Program-made: the position numbers and the translations under genes
The notes under the pieces: generated by a model
Told to the model about the DNA's origin: nothing
Databases searched by the model: none
Seen by the model: only the letters and a program-made list of their open reading frames with translations
Shown: positions 52,086 through 60,363 of the stretch, piece after piece
Position numbering within the stretch: position 1 is the first letter of the stretch
How the letters are laid out: every line of letters starts with the position of its first letter
Origin: Ornithinicoccus hortensis
Lineage (GTDB): Bacteria; Actinomycetota; Actinomycetes; Actinomycetales; Dermatophilaceae
Direction of reading: 5' to 3'
NCBI RefSeq assembly: GCF_006716185.1
Contig: NZ_VFOP01000001.1
Span: forward strand, 3,038,001-3,102,000
Length of the DNA stretch: 64,000 nucleotides

Positions 52086-52158
52086 GGTGAGTGACGGGAC
52101 TTGAACCCGCGACATCCGCGACCACAACGCGGCGCTCTACCAGCTGAGCTACACCCAC
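52086..52158 (-). tRNA. tRNA-His (anticodon GTG)
   Basis: 73 nt on the minus strand plus a templated G-1 (C at 52159 on the plus strand) as expected for tRNA-His. Acceptor GTGGGTG with CACTCAC, anticodon loop TTGTGGT, T arm GCGGGTTCAAGTCCCGT. It borders the arsenic island and is the likely attachment site of the lost integrase. Confidence 0.95.
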
Positions 52159-52272
52159 CATGCCGACCGGAGCGACGACATACCCGATCCGGACAACGCG
52201 GACCATCGTACCTGCTCCGGCGGGGTGCTCCGAACCAGACCGGTCAGCACCGGCACGGCCCGGGCGGGAGGC

Positions 52273-53364
52273 TCACCCGTTGCGCTTGCGACGCCCCGCA
52301 GTGAGCCGGATCCGACGGTTCTCGGCGAGCTGTTTGGATGCCTTGTCGGCCTTCTTCTCGGCGCCGCTGGCGTCCCGCAGCGGCAGCTGGATCTCGTCCT
52401 CCGCCGGGATGCCGGACTGCAACTGCCCCTCGCGCACCATCTCGGAGTCGAAGACCGCCCCGAACAGCAGCGCGACGTTGGTCAGCCAGAGCCACAGCAG
52501 CATGATGATGACACCGGCCAGGGCACCGTAGGTGGCGTTGTAGTTGCCGAAGTTGGCCACGTAGAAACCGAAGCCGGCGGTCGCGACACCCCAGACGACG
52601 ATCGCCAGGACCGCGCCGGGGCTGAGCCAGCGGAACTTCGGGGGCCGCACGTTGGGGGTGCCCCAGTAGAGCAGCGCCACGATCAGCACGACGATGAGGA
52701 ACATCACCGGCCACTTCGCCCAGTTCCACACCTGCACCGCGGTGTCCCCGAGCCCGATGACCGAGCCGACGGATTGGGCGAACCCACCGGTGAAGACCAG
52801 CGACAGCGCGACCAGGACGACCAGGAGCAGCACGACCAGGGTGATCAGCAGCATCCAGGGGCGCAGCTTCCAGACCGGCCGCCCCTCCTTGACCCCGTAG
52901 ATGGTGTTCATCGCCCGGGAGAAGGCGTTGACGTAGTTGGAGGCCGCCCACAGCGCACCGGCGAGACCGATGAACAAGGCGACCCCCGCGCCCGTGGTCC
53001 CCTGCATCTGGGTGATGTAGTCGCTGATCGGCTTGAGTTGCTCCTCGGTCGCCCCCATCTCGATGAGCACGTTGAGCAGCGCATCGGTGGTGCCCTTGCC
53101 CTGACCGAAGACGCCCAACAGCGAGATCAACGCCAACAGCGCCGGGAACATCGACATCACGCTGTAGTAGGTCAGCGCGGCGGCCAGGTCGGTCGCCCCC
53201 GCGGCGGAGAACTTGCCGACGGTGCGCTTGAAGATCGACCCCCAGCTGCGCTTGGGCAGGTCCGTCGGTCCGTCCGGGCTGTCCTCGGTCCGCAACCTGG
53301 CCTCGGCCGAGTCCACCCCCTCCGGGATGTCGGTCGAGTCGGTACTGCCTTCGGTGGTGCTCAC
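52273..53364 (-). CDS. YihY/BrkB family inner-membrane protein
   Basis: 363 residues. Six hydrophobic segments follow LAAALTYYSVMSMFPALLAL, the most conserved YihY block; WAASNYVNAFSRAMNTIYGV and YNATYGALAGVIIMLLWLW also fit. The C-terminal tail is cytoplasmic and Lys/Arg-rich. The GTG at 53364 has AGGAGG 9 bp upstream; an ATG at 53511 in the same frame would run through the divergent promoter. Function of the family is not settled (once misnamed RNase BN). Confidence 0.92.
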   Translation of the reverse strand: MSTTEGSTDSTDIPEGVDSAEARLRTEDSPDGPTDLPKRSWGSIFKRTVGKFSAAGATDLAAALTYYSVMSMFPALLALISLLGVFGQGKGTTDALLNVLIEMGATEEQLKPISDYITQMQGTTGAGVALFIGLAGALWAASNYVNAFSRAMNTIYGVKEGRPVWKLRPWMLLITLVVLLLVVLVALSLVFTGGFAQSVGSVIGLGDTAVQVWNWAKWPVMFLIVVLIVALLYWGTPNVRPPKFRWLSPGAVLAIVVWGVATAGFGFYVANFGNYNATYGALAGVIIMLLWLWLTNVALLFGAVFDSEMVREGQLQSGIPAEDEIQLPLRDASGAEKKADKASKQLAENRRIRLTAGRRKRNG

Positions 53365-53480
53365 CCTGCTGAGCCTCCTGTGGCGTGGGGACGTAGCGCT
53401 GACAGTGTGCCAAAGCTTGGGCCCGATGGCCCGCCCAAGGCCGATCGGGCGCGTCGAAACCGCCCGACTCGGCATACTTG

Positions 53481-53498
53481 CCCATATGGGTATATGAT
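53481..53498 (+). promoter_or_regulatory. Palindrome and -10 element of a leaderless ArsR operon
   Basis: CCCATATGGG (53481-53490) is a perfect 10-bp palindrome. TATGAT (53493-53498) then ends 6 bp before the ATG at 53505, so transcription probably begins at or next to the start codon. The palindrome would let the ArsR product block this promoter. Confidence 0.6.
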
Positions 53499-53504
53499 GG
53501 TTAG

Positions 53505-53843
53505 ATGGCACGTGCAGCGACGACGTCGGACGTTTTCAACGCGATCGCCGAGCCCCGGCGCCGGGAGATTCTGGTCCTGCTGCGGGCCGGTGAGCGGCCA
53601 GCTACCGAGGTGGCCCGGGAGCTGGGGATGACCCAATCGGGGACCTCCAAACATCTCCGGGTGCTCCGGGAAGTGGGGCTCGTGCGGGATCGCCGAGCAG
53701 GCAAGCAGCGGATGTATCGACTGGAGGCCCGCGGTCTCCGACCGGTCCATGCCTGGGCCGGGGGCTTCGAGCAATTCTGGAGCGAGAGTCTGGACCGGCT
53801 CGACGCGTATGTGCAGGAACTGCAACCAGACGAGAAGGAGTAA
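53505..53843 (+). CDS. ArsR family regulator paired with SRPBCC protein
   Basis: 112 residues: FNAIAEPRRREILVLLRAGE, VARELGMTQSGTSKHLRVLR, then a wing RDRRAGKQRMYRLEARGL. No CxC metal motif. It closely resembles repressors encoded beside AHSA1-type proteins, and such a gene starts 3 bp after its stop. Probably leaderless, with its own operator in the promoter. Confidence 0.9.
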   Translation: MARAATTSDVFNAIAEPRRREILVLLRAGERPATEVARELGMTQSGTSKHLRVLREVGLVRDRRAGKQRMYRLEARGLRPVHAWAGGFEQFWSESLDRLDAYVQELQPDEKE

Positions 53844-53846
53844 CTG

Positions 53847-54353
53847 ATGAACCAGACGGGACAAGCAGTGCCGGAGCAGTCCGCGACGGCCGACCGCGAG
53901 ATCGTGGTCTCCCGGGTGATCGAGGCCCCACGGAGCCTGGTGTTCGAGGCGTTCACCGAGGTGCGGCACCTGTCGCGGTGGTGGGGACCGGAGGGATTCA
54001 CCACGACCACCCGGGCCTTCGAGTTCCGCATCGGTGGGGAGTGGGACTTCGTGATGCACGGACCGGACGGGACGGACTATCCCGAATGGATCACCTGGAC
54101 CGAGATCACCACGCCGGAGCGGATCGAATTCCTGCATGGAGAGCGCCCCGCCGACCCGGACGCCTTCGAGTCGATCCTCACTTTCCAGGACGTCGGCGCC
54201 TCGACCCGCATCGAACTGCGCACCGTGTTCCGCACCCGGGAGCAGCGCGACGAGGCGGTCGAGACCTACCACGCGGTCGAGGGCGGACGCCAGACCCTGG
54301 GCAACTTGGCTGCCTACGTCACCCAGACCCTTCGAGCCGACGGGGAACACTGA
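53847..54353 (+). CDS. SRPBCC/AHSA1 domain protein
   Basis: 168 residues of the AHSA1 type: EIVVSRVIEAPRSLVFEAFT, LSRWWGPEGFTTTTRAFEFR, GGEWDFVMHGPDGTDYPEWI and TYHAVEGGRQTLGNLAAYVT. The ATG at 53847 has AAGGAG upstream. It is coupled to the ArsR gene before it and followed by a strong hairpin. Ligand unknown. Confidence 0.9.
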   Translation: MNQTGQAVPEQSATADREIVVSRVIEAPRSLVFEAFTEVRHLSRWWGPEGFTTTTRAFEFRIGGEWDFVMHGPDGTDYPEWITWTEITTPERIEFLHGERPADPDAFESILTFQDVGASTRIELRTVFRTREQRDEAVETYHAVEGGRQTLGNLAAYVTQTLRADGEH

Positions 54354-54414
54354 CCCGGGCCTCAAGCGGGTCGCTACGACGAGATCAGGCGACAGACGTT
54401 CGAGCGGCACGGAG

Positions 54415-54456
54415 AAGGCCCCGTTCTCATCCCGGTCCGGGTGAGCATGGGGCCTT
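54415..54456. terminator. Stem-loop between SRPBCC gene and tRNA-Lys
   Basis: Outer arms AAGGCCCC (54415-54422) and GGGGCCTT (54449-54456) enclose a second stem, CTCA-T-CCCGG pairing with CCGGGTGAG. The A/T ends on both sides suit a bidirectional terminator for the convergent operon and tRNA. Confidence 0.7.
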
Positions 54457-54470
54457 GTCCGCTGAGTGAG

Positions 54471-54543
<73 letters not shown>

Positions 54544-54611
54544 GCGACGCAGAACTGTAGCACCGGGAAGCCGCCGTCCTGAAATCGAGTGCCGTGCGAC
54601 AGGATGGACCC

Positions 54612-55667
54612 ATGCGCGCACTGGTCAAGAACACGGCGGCCCCGGGTCTGGAGCTGATCGACGTCCCCGAACCCACCCCCGGCCCCGGCGAGGTCAAGAT
54701 CCGCGTGCTGCGCGCCGGGCTGTGCGGGACCGACCTGCACATCGAGGCCTGGGACGACTGGTCCGCCTCCATGCTCAAGCCGCCGCTGGTGGTCGGTCAC
54801 GAGTTCTACGGCGAGATCGTCGAGCTCGGCGAGGGTGTCCCGCAGGGAGAGGGCAAGTACGACCTGGCCGTCGGGATGCGGGTCTCGGCCGAGGGGCACG
54901 TTATCTGCGGGGTGTGCCGCAACTGCCGGGCCGGCCGGCAGCACATGTGCGTGCAGACCTCCAACCTCGGGGTCAACCGCGACGGTGCCTTCGCCGACTA
55001 CGTGACCATCCCGCATACGAATGTCTGGGTCCAGCCCGAGGACATCGACCCCGACCTCGGGGCCGTCTTCGACCCGCTGGGCAACGCCGTGCACACCGCT
55101 CTGAGTTTCCCGATGTCCGGTGATGACGTGCTGATCACCGGGGCCGGGCCGATCGGGGTGATGGCGACCGCGATCGCCCGGCACATCGGCGCCCGGTACA
55201 TCGTGGTGACCGACATGTCCGACGAGCGGCTCGAGCTCGCCCTGGCCGCCGGCGCCGACCGGGTCGTCAACGTGGGGCGGGAGCGGGTGCGGCCGGTGCA
55301 GGCTGACCTGGGGATGGCCGAGGGGTTCGACGTGGGGCTGGAGATGTCCGGCTTCCCCACCGCGCTGGCCGAGATGATCGACAACGCCACCCACGGCGCG
55401 AAGATCGCGATGCTGGGCCTGCCCAAGGAGCCGTTCGCGGTCGACTGGGGCCACGTCATCACGCACATGCTGACCATCAAGGGCATCTACGGCCGGGAGA
55501 TGTACGACACCTGGTACCGGATGACCTTCATGCTGCAGACCTCCGAGGTGCTGCGCGAGCGGATCCGGTCGGTGATCACCCACCGGTTCCCCGCCGAGCA
55601 GTGGGAGGACGCGTTCGCGACCGCACGGTCCGGGCGGTGCGGCAAAGTGATCATGGACTGGAGCTGA
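54612..55667 (+). CDS. tdh: L-threonine 3-dehydrogenase
   Basis: Zinc-dependent medium-chain dehydrogenase (351 aa) oxidising L-threonine to 2-amino-3-oxobutanoate with NAD. Catalytic zinc ligands are in [12 protein letters not shown] and [10 protein letters not shown]; the structural zinc cysteines are in [18 protein letters not shown] fold: [17 protein letters not shown]. The ending [12 protein letters not shown] is the Tdh C-terminus. The ATG at 54612 is chosen because MRALVK is the family start. kbl follows 10 bp later to complete the pathway to glycine and acetyl-CoA. Confidence 0.96.
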   Translation: MRALVKNTAAPGLELIDVPEPTPGPGEVKIRVLRAGLCGTDLHIEAWDDWSASMLKPPLVVGHEFYGEIVELGEGVPQGEGKYDLAVGMRVSAEGHVICGVCRNCRAGRQHMCVQTSNLGVNRDGAFADYVTIPHTNVWVQPEDIDPDLGAVFDPLGNAVHTALSFPMSGDDVLITGAGPIGVMATAIARHIGARYIVVTDMSDERLELALAAGADRVVNVGRERVRPVQADLGMAEGFDVGLEMSGFPTALAEMIDNATHGAKIAMLGLPKEPFAVDWGHVITHMLTIKGIYGREMYDTWYRMTFMLQTSEVLRERIRSVITHRFPAEQWEDAFATARSGRCGKVIMDWS

Positions 55668-55677
55668 GGAGAGACAC

Positions 55678-56868
55678 ATGTATGCCGTGAAGCAGGACCT
55701 TGCCGACGAACTGGACGCGATCCGGGACGCCGGGCTGTACAAGGAGGAGCGCGAGCTGACCTCCCCGCAGTCGGCGCACGTGACCACCGGGTCCGGTGCG
55801 GCGCTCAACTTCTGCGCCAACAACTACCTCGGGCTGGCCGACCACCCCGACGTGGTCGCCGCCGCCCGCGACGCCCTGGACGACTGGGGCTTCGGGATGG
55901 CCTCGGTCCGGTTCATCTGCGGCACCCAGTCCCAGCACCGGGACCTGGAGCGGGCCATCGCCGAGTTCAGCGGCACCGAGGACGCGATCCTGTTCCCGTC
56001 CTGCTTCGACGCCAACGGCGGTGTCTTCGAGGTGCTCTTCGGCGCCGAGGACGCGATCATCTCCGACGAGCTGAACCACGCCTCGATCATCGACGGCGTC
56101 CGGCTGAGCAAGGCGAAGCGGTTCCGCTTCCGCAACCGCGACATGGCCGACCTGCGGGCCCAACTGGAGGCCGCCCGCGACGGCGGCGCCCGGCGCACGG
56201 TCGTGGTCACCGACGGCGTCTTCTCGATGGACGGCTACTACGCCCCGCTGGAGGAGATCTGCGACCTGGCCGAGGAGTTCGGCGCGATGGTGATGGTCGA
56301 CGACTCCCACGCGGTCGGCTTCGTCGGCGAGCACGGCCGCGGCACCCACGAGCACTGCGGGGTGCTGGACCGGATCGACATCATCACCGGGACCCTCGGC
56401 AAGGCCCTCGGCGGCGGCAGCGGCGGCTACGTCGCGGCGCACACCGAGATCGTCGAGCTGCTCAAGCAGCGGGCCCGGCCCTACCTGTTCTCCAACGCGG
56501 TCGCCCCCTCGGTGGTCGCCGGCTCCCTGAAGGCCCTGGAGATCGCCCGCGACTCCGACGAGCCGCGGGAGGCACTGCGCCGCAACTCCGAGCTGTTCCG
56601 GTCACTGATGACCGAGGCCGGGTTCGAGCTGCTGCCGGGCTCGCACCCGATCACCCCGGTGATGTTCCCCGGCGAGGACGGCGCCCGGAAGGCCACCGAG
56701 ATCGCCGACGCGATGCTCGCCCACGGCGTCTACGTGATCGCCTTCTCCTACCCGGTCGTCCCCCAGGGCAAGGCCCGGATCCGCGTCCAGCTCTCCGCCG
56801 GGCACTCCGAGGACGACGTGCGCGCCTGCGTCGCCGCCTTCGTCGCCGCCCGCGACGAGGTCGGCTGA
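55678..56868 (+). CDS. kbl: Glycine C-acetyltransferase
   Basis: 396-residue PLP enzyme cleaving 2-amino-3-oxobutanoate with CoA to glycine and acetyl-CoA. Key blocks: [55 protein letters not shown] and the PLP lysine in [15 protein letters not shown]. The ATG at 55678 has GAGGAGA upstream. Length and active-site residues are normal. A 33-bp tandem repeat starts 10 bp after its stop codon. Confidence 0.97.
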   Translation: MYAVKQDLADELDAIRDAGLYKEERELTSPQSAHVTTGSGAALNFCANNYLGLADHPDVVAAARDALDDWGFGMASVRFICGTQSQHRDLERAIAEFSGTEDAILFPSCFDANGGVFEVLFGAEDAIISDELNHASIIDGVRLSKAKRFRFRNRDMADLRAQLEAARDGGARRTVVVTDGVFSMDGYYAPLEEICDLAEEFGAMVMVDDSHAVGFVGEHGRGTHEHCGVLDRIDIITGTLGKALGGGSGGYVAAHTEIVELLKQRARPYLFSNAVAPSVVAGSLKALEIARDSDEPREALRRNSELFRSLMTEAGFELLPGSHPITPVMFPGEDGARKATEIADAMLAHGVYVIAFSYPVVPQGKARIRVQLSAGHSEDDVRACVAAFVAARDEVG

Positions 56869-56878
56869 CCTACTCCTG

Positions 56879-56975
56879 ACCGGACGCGTCGTCGGGCGGT
56901 CCCAACCCCGACCGGACGCGTCACCAGGCGGTCTGCAGGGGGCACCGGACGCGCCATCGGGCGATCGGGGTCGGT
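56879..56975 (+). repeat. 33-bp tandem repeat after kbl, three units
   Basis: ACCGGACGCG starts at 56879, 56911 and 56944, so the units are 32-33 bp. The shared core is ACCGGACGCGTCACCGGGCG with a few substitutions, followed by a more variable GC-rich part. The array begins 10 bp after the kbl stop and ends before the amidohydrolase start at 57050. The same unit, in the sense orientation, follows corA (60234-60342). No CRISPR-like spacers are present. Confidence 0.75.
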
Positions 56976-57049
56976 CTGCGCGCCCGTGCCCTCCGTGGAG
57001 GGGCCCACCCCGGTGGTCGCGAGGCCGCCCCTGGTGAGAACGTGTCCCC

Positions 57050-58594
57050 ATGAGCGCTGCCCCGATCCTCCTGCGCAACGCGCGGATCGTGCCCATCGGC
57101 ACCCCCGGCACAGCAGGCACCACCGCCACCGAGCCCACCGACCTGCTCCTGTCCGGCGGGCGGGTCACCGCGGTCGGCGAGGCCGCCACTGCCGACGGTG
57201 TGCCGTCAGCCACCGAGGTCCTCGACCTGGCCGGGCGGTGGGTCATCCCGGGGCTGTGGGACCAACACGTGCACATGTCCTCGTGGGCCCAAGCGCTGCA
57301 ACGGATCGACGTCAGCGGCTCGGTCCGCCCGCAGGACGTGGTGGCCCGCATCGCGGCGCACCTGGAGAATCTGCCCGAGGGCGACCGGCCGTTCGCGGTG
57401 ACGGGGTGGGGCTACCGGTCGGCCAACTGGGACGACCTGCCCTCGGTGGCCGAGCTCGACGCGGTGAGCCAGGGGCTGCCGGTCGTGATCTACTCCGGGG
57501 ACGGGCACAGCGGGTGGCTCAACACGGCCGCCCAACGGCTCCTCGGGCTCGAGCCGACCGCGACGTCGCTGGACGAGGACGCCTGGTTCGCCGCGTTCAC
57601 GAAGTTCACCGCCATCCCGGAGGTGGCCCAGGAGGGCGAGCAGGGCCTGGGTCCTGCGGCCCGCGAAGCGGCCGCACGCGGCATCGTCGGGCTGGTCGAC
57701 CTGGAGTTCGACTCCTCCTTCGGGTTCTGGCCCGCCCGGGTCGCCCGGGGCGTGGACGAGCTGCAGATCCGCACGGCGGTCTACCCGGACCGGCTCGACG
57801 ACCTCATCGCCCTGGGCCGGGCGACCGGCGATCCGTTCGAGGACACCGGTGACCTGGTGCGGATGGGTCCGCTGAAGGTGATCACCGACGGCTCCCTCGG
57901 CACCCGGACCGCGCACTGCTGCGACCCCTACCCCGCGACGCTGCAGGGCGACTTCCCCCACGGCAAGCAGAATGTCCCCGGCCCCGAGCTGGAGGAGCTG
58001 CTCCGCACCGCCACCGGCCACGGCCTCGACGTGGCCGTGCACGCCATCGGCGACGCGGCCATCGAGATCGCGTTGCAGGCCTACGCGGCCAGCGGCGCCC
58101 AGGGCTCGATCGAGCACGCCCAGCTGACCACCCCGGCACAGCTGTCCCGTATGGCGACACTCGGCATACGGGCGAGCGTGCAACCCGCCCACCTGCTGGA
58201 CGACCGTGACCTCACCGCCCGGTGCTGGCCGGGGCGGGAGGAGCGGTGCTTCGCGTTCCGGTCGATGCTCGACGCGGGCATCCCGCTGGTGCTCGGCTCG
58301 GACGCGCCGGTCGCGCCGCTCGACCCGTGGCTGGCGATCGCCGCGGCGGTGCACCGGTCGGCCGACGAGCGCGAGGCGTGGGTGCCCGAGCAGGCGATCA
58401 CCGCCGCGGAGGCCCTCGCCGCCAGCACCGACGGCGCCGGGACGGTCGCCGCCGGGCACCGCGCCGACCTAGCCGTGCTGGACCACGACCCGCTCGCGCC
58501 GGCCGAGGGCACCGCGACGGCGGGCCAGCGGTTGCGGGGGATGACGGTGGCGCTGACCGTCAACGGTGGACGGGTCACCCACTCCGCGCTCTGA
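57050..58594 (+). CDS. Amidohydrolase family protein (YtcJ-like)
   Basis: 514 residues, metal-dependent amidohydrolase barrel. GLWDQHVHMSSWAQALQRID supplies the first HxH ligands. DGSLGTRTAHCCDPYPATLQ and VAVHAIGDAAIEIALQAYAA hold the later His ligands, and LGSDAPVAPLDPWLAIAAAV carries the catalytic Asp. An N-terminal beta-sandwich (LLRNARIVPIGTPG) is completed by the C-terminal LTVNGGRVTHSAL. The subfamily is annotated as predicted exo-enzymes acting on amides; the substrate is unknown. The ATG at 57050 was chosen by the domain start. Confidence 0.9.
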   Translation: MSAAPILLRNARIVPIGTPGTAGTTATEPTDLLLSGGRVTAVGEAATADGVPSATEVLDLAGRWVIPGLWDQHVHMSSWAQALQRIDVSGSVRPQDVVARIAAHLENLPEGDRPFAVTGWGYRSANWDDLPSVAELDAVSQGLPVVIYSGDGHSGWLNTAAQRLLGLEPTATSLDEDAWFAAFTKFTAIPEVAQEGEQGLGPAAREAAARGIVGLVDLEFDSSFGFWPARVARGVDELQIRTAVYPDRLDDLIALGRATGDPFEDTGDLVRMGPLKVITDGSLGTRTAHCCDPYPATLQGDFPHGKQNVPGPELEELLRTATGHGLDVAVHAIGDAAIEIALQAYAASGAQGSIEHAQLTTPAQLSRMATLGIRASVQPAHLLDDRDLTARCWPGREERCFAFRSMLDAGIPLVLGSDAPVAPLDPWLAIAAAVHRSADEREAWVPEQAITAAEALAASTDGAGTVAAGHRADLAVLDHDPLAPAEGTATAGQRLRGMTVALTVNGGRVTHSAL

Positions 58595-58637
58595 GCCGGG
58601 TCTGGTCGGCGGGCGGCGCATCCCGCTACCGTGGGCC

Positions 58638-59264
58638 ATGGTCACCGCGAGCGCCCCGCTCCCGGCCGTCGTGCGGCCCGCTGCCCTCGTCGCCGTCGTC
58701 GCCTCCGTCGTCGACCTGACCTTCCTGGCGGCCTTCCACGTCCTGCAGCCCGACGTCGACCCGCTCACCACCGCCACCAGCTCCTACGTGCACGGCACCG
58801 CCGGCCAGGCCTCGCAGGTGGCCACGCTGGCCGCGGGGGTGGGCGCACTGAGCCTCGCTGTCGCGCTGCGCACGGTGGGTCGTGGGTCCCGCTGGATGGT
58901 GGGGCTGGCGCTGCTGGTGGTCTTCGGCCTGGCCAAGGTGGTGCATGCCTTATTCCCGATCGCCCCGGACGGGGCCTCCACCGGCACGGGGGCCGTCCAC
59001 AACCTCACCGGCAACCTGGCCTTCTTCGTGTTGCCCGTCGCCGCGGTGCTGCTCGGGTCGCTGGTCGCCCGCGCCACCGGCCGCCGGGTGGTCGGCGTCC
59101 TGGGGGGGGTCGTCGCGGCCACGACCGTGGGCGTCCTCGCCGGTGATGCCGTGGGCGCCTTCGGCCTGGCCCAGCGGGTCTACCTGGTGTCCGCGGCGGC
59201 CTGGGTGGCGACCTGCGCCTGGGCGGTCCTCGCCCCAGGTAGGACCCCGACGCGGGGCGGGTGA
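58638..59264 (+). CDS. DUF998 family membrane protein
   Basis: 208 residues, six hydrophobic helices. The DUF998 pattern appears as HALFPIAPDG and AVHNLTGNLAFFVLPVAAVL, preceded by SSYVHGTAGQASQVATLAAG. I chose the ATG at 58638 because the first helix (VRPAALVAVVASVVDLTFL) follows shortly; the in-frame ATG at 58566 would overlap the amidohydrolase. Function unknown. It is followed closely by convergent hutD-like DNA. Confidence 0.82.
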   Translation: MVTASAPLPAVVRPAALVAVVASVVDLTFLAAFHVLQPDVDPLTTATSSYVHGTAGQASQVATLAAGVGALSLAVALRTVGRGSRWMVGLALLVVFGLAKVVHALFPIAPDGASTGTGAVHNLTGNLAFFVLPVAAVLLGSLVARATGRRVVGVLGGVVAATTVGVLAGDAVGAFGLAQRVYLVSAAAWVATCAWAVLAPGRTPTRGG

Positions 59265-59282
59265 GGGAACCGAGGTCCCGGC

Positions 59283-59867
59283 CTAGCTGTGTCCGCCGAG
59301 GCGGACCACGGCATACCGGCCGGGGCCCACCTCGACCGGCTGGGTGGCCGCGCCGGCATTCAACAGGTCGTGGCGTCCCAGGGTGCACTCCTCACCGGAT
59401 GCGCTCACGACGCGCAGTCCCTCGACGAGGGAGACCAGGAGGAGTCGGGTCCCCGAGTGGGGGTCCAGTCGCGTGGCCGTGGCGGACGAGGTCACCTGCA
59501 CCTCCGACCGTGCCCCGTGGCCGGTCATCACGTTGAGCGCGAGGGACGGACCCGGCGTGACGCGGCAGGTCACGGGGTCGTCACCGCTGAACCTGTATGG
59601 CGTGTCCCGCTCGAGCGTGTGCGTCCAGTTCTCGCTGGTCAGGACCACCGGGGACCCGTCGATCAGGGTGATCACCCGGTCCAGTCCGGGGAAGGTCAAG
59701 AGCGACCCGGACCGGGTGATGTCGGCGATGCTGACCCGCCAGCCCACGTCATACGACCGAGCGTCCGGGGGTGCGCTGGCCAGCTCCCGGGTGACCCCGC
59801 CACCGTTCTTCCACGGGACCGGTGAGAGCCCGGCCCACCGGGTGACCTGCATCCCCGCGTCAGTCAC
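59283..59867 (-). CDS. HutD family protein
   Basis: 194 residues, cupin-like bicupin fold of HutD: RWAGLSPVPWKNGGGVTREL, DVGWRVSIADITRSGSLLTF, RVITLIDGSPVVL and a closing GRYAVVRLGGHS. HutD is linked to histidine-utilisation regulation in pseudomonads, but no other hut gene is nearby, so the role here is open. The GTG at 59867 overlaps the upstream small gene's end by 8 bp, indicating co-translation. Confidence 0.85.
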   Translation of the reverse strand: MTDAGMQVTRWAGLSPVPWKNGGGVTRELASAPPDARSYDVGWRVSIADITRSGSLLTFPGLDRVITLIDGSPVVLTSENWTHTLERDTPYRFSGDDPVTCRVTPGPSLALNVMTGHGARSEVQVTSSATATRLDPHSGTRLLLVSLVEGLRVVSASGEECTLGRHDLLNAGAATQPVEVGPGRYAVVRLGGHS

Positions 59868-60153
59868 GGGCACCCCTCCGCCACGGCTTGCCGCGCTCCC
59901 ACCAGCCCGACGGCGACTCATCCCGGATCCAGTGGGCGGTGGACTCCACGTTCCCCAGGTTGCAGAACTTCCACAGCTCCTTTGCAGCCCTGGAGTACTG
60001 AAAGATCACCTCGTCGACCTCGAACGCATCCAGCTCCCCCGCCCGGTGTCGACGGACCGCCTCCTCGACGTGGCCGACCAGTCGGCCCAGTTCGGCCTCG
60101 TGGTAGGCCGCGACCTCCTGGCGCGCCGTCCGCCGCTCCGCCTTGCTGGACAT
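59860..60153 (-). CDS. Small conserved-looking charged protein
   Basis: 97 residues, mostly helical and charged: MSSKAERRTARQEVAAYHEA, RHRAGELDAFEVDEVIFQYS, KELWKFCNLGNVESTAHWIR. I do not recognise a named family. The mix of conserved-looking aromatic and acidic positions and the overlap with hutD indicate a real gene. No membrane segment or signal peptide. Start ATG at 60153. Confidence 0.75.
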   Translation of the reverse strand: MSSKAERRTARQEVAAYHEAELGRLVGHVEEAVRRHRAGELDAFEVDEVIFQYSRAAKELWKFCNLGNVESTAHWIRDESPSGWWERGKPWRRGARD

Positions 60154-60233
60154 GTCGTCGAATCTAGCCGACGGCGCCGAGGGCGGGCCGGTCCTCGGCG
60201 ACCTGCTTCACACGTCCTCGACGAGACCGGTGG

Positions 60234-60342
60234 CGCGTCCGGTGCCCCTGGTGGACCGCCAGGTCAGGCGTCTGGTGGGGGTGAAACGCCGACCCGTCAC
60301 GCGTCCGGTGCCCCTTGCGGGCCGCCCGGTGACGCGTCCGGT
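60234..60342 (-). repeat. 33-bp tandem repeat after corA, four units
   Basis: On the minus strand ACCGGACGCG or a one-to-two-base variant begins at 60342, 60309, 60276 (ACCAGACGCC) and 60243, exactly 33 bp apart. The first unit begins 21 bp after the corA stop. The unit is the same as in the array after kbl, in the same orientation relative to the upstream gene. A 33-bp period equals 11 codons, so spurious frames read through it as 11-residue repeats. Confidence 0.75.
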
Positions 60343-60363
60343 CGGGAGTGGGGGGGTGGGGGG

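Noticed and set aside
56879-60342. CRISPR arrays
   Set aside because: Units follow each other directly with no unique spacers and there are no cas genes.
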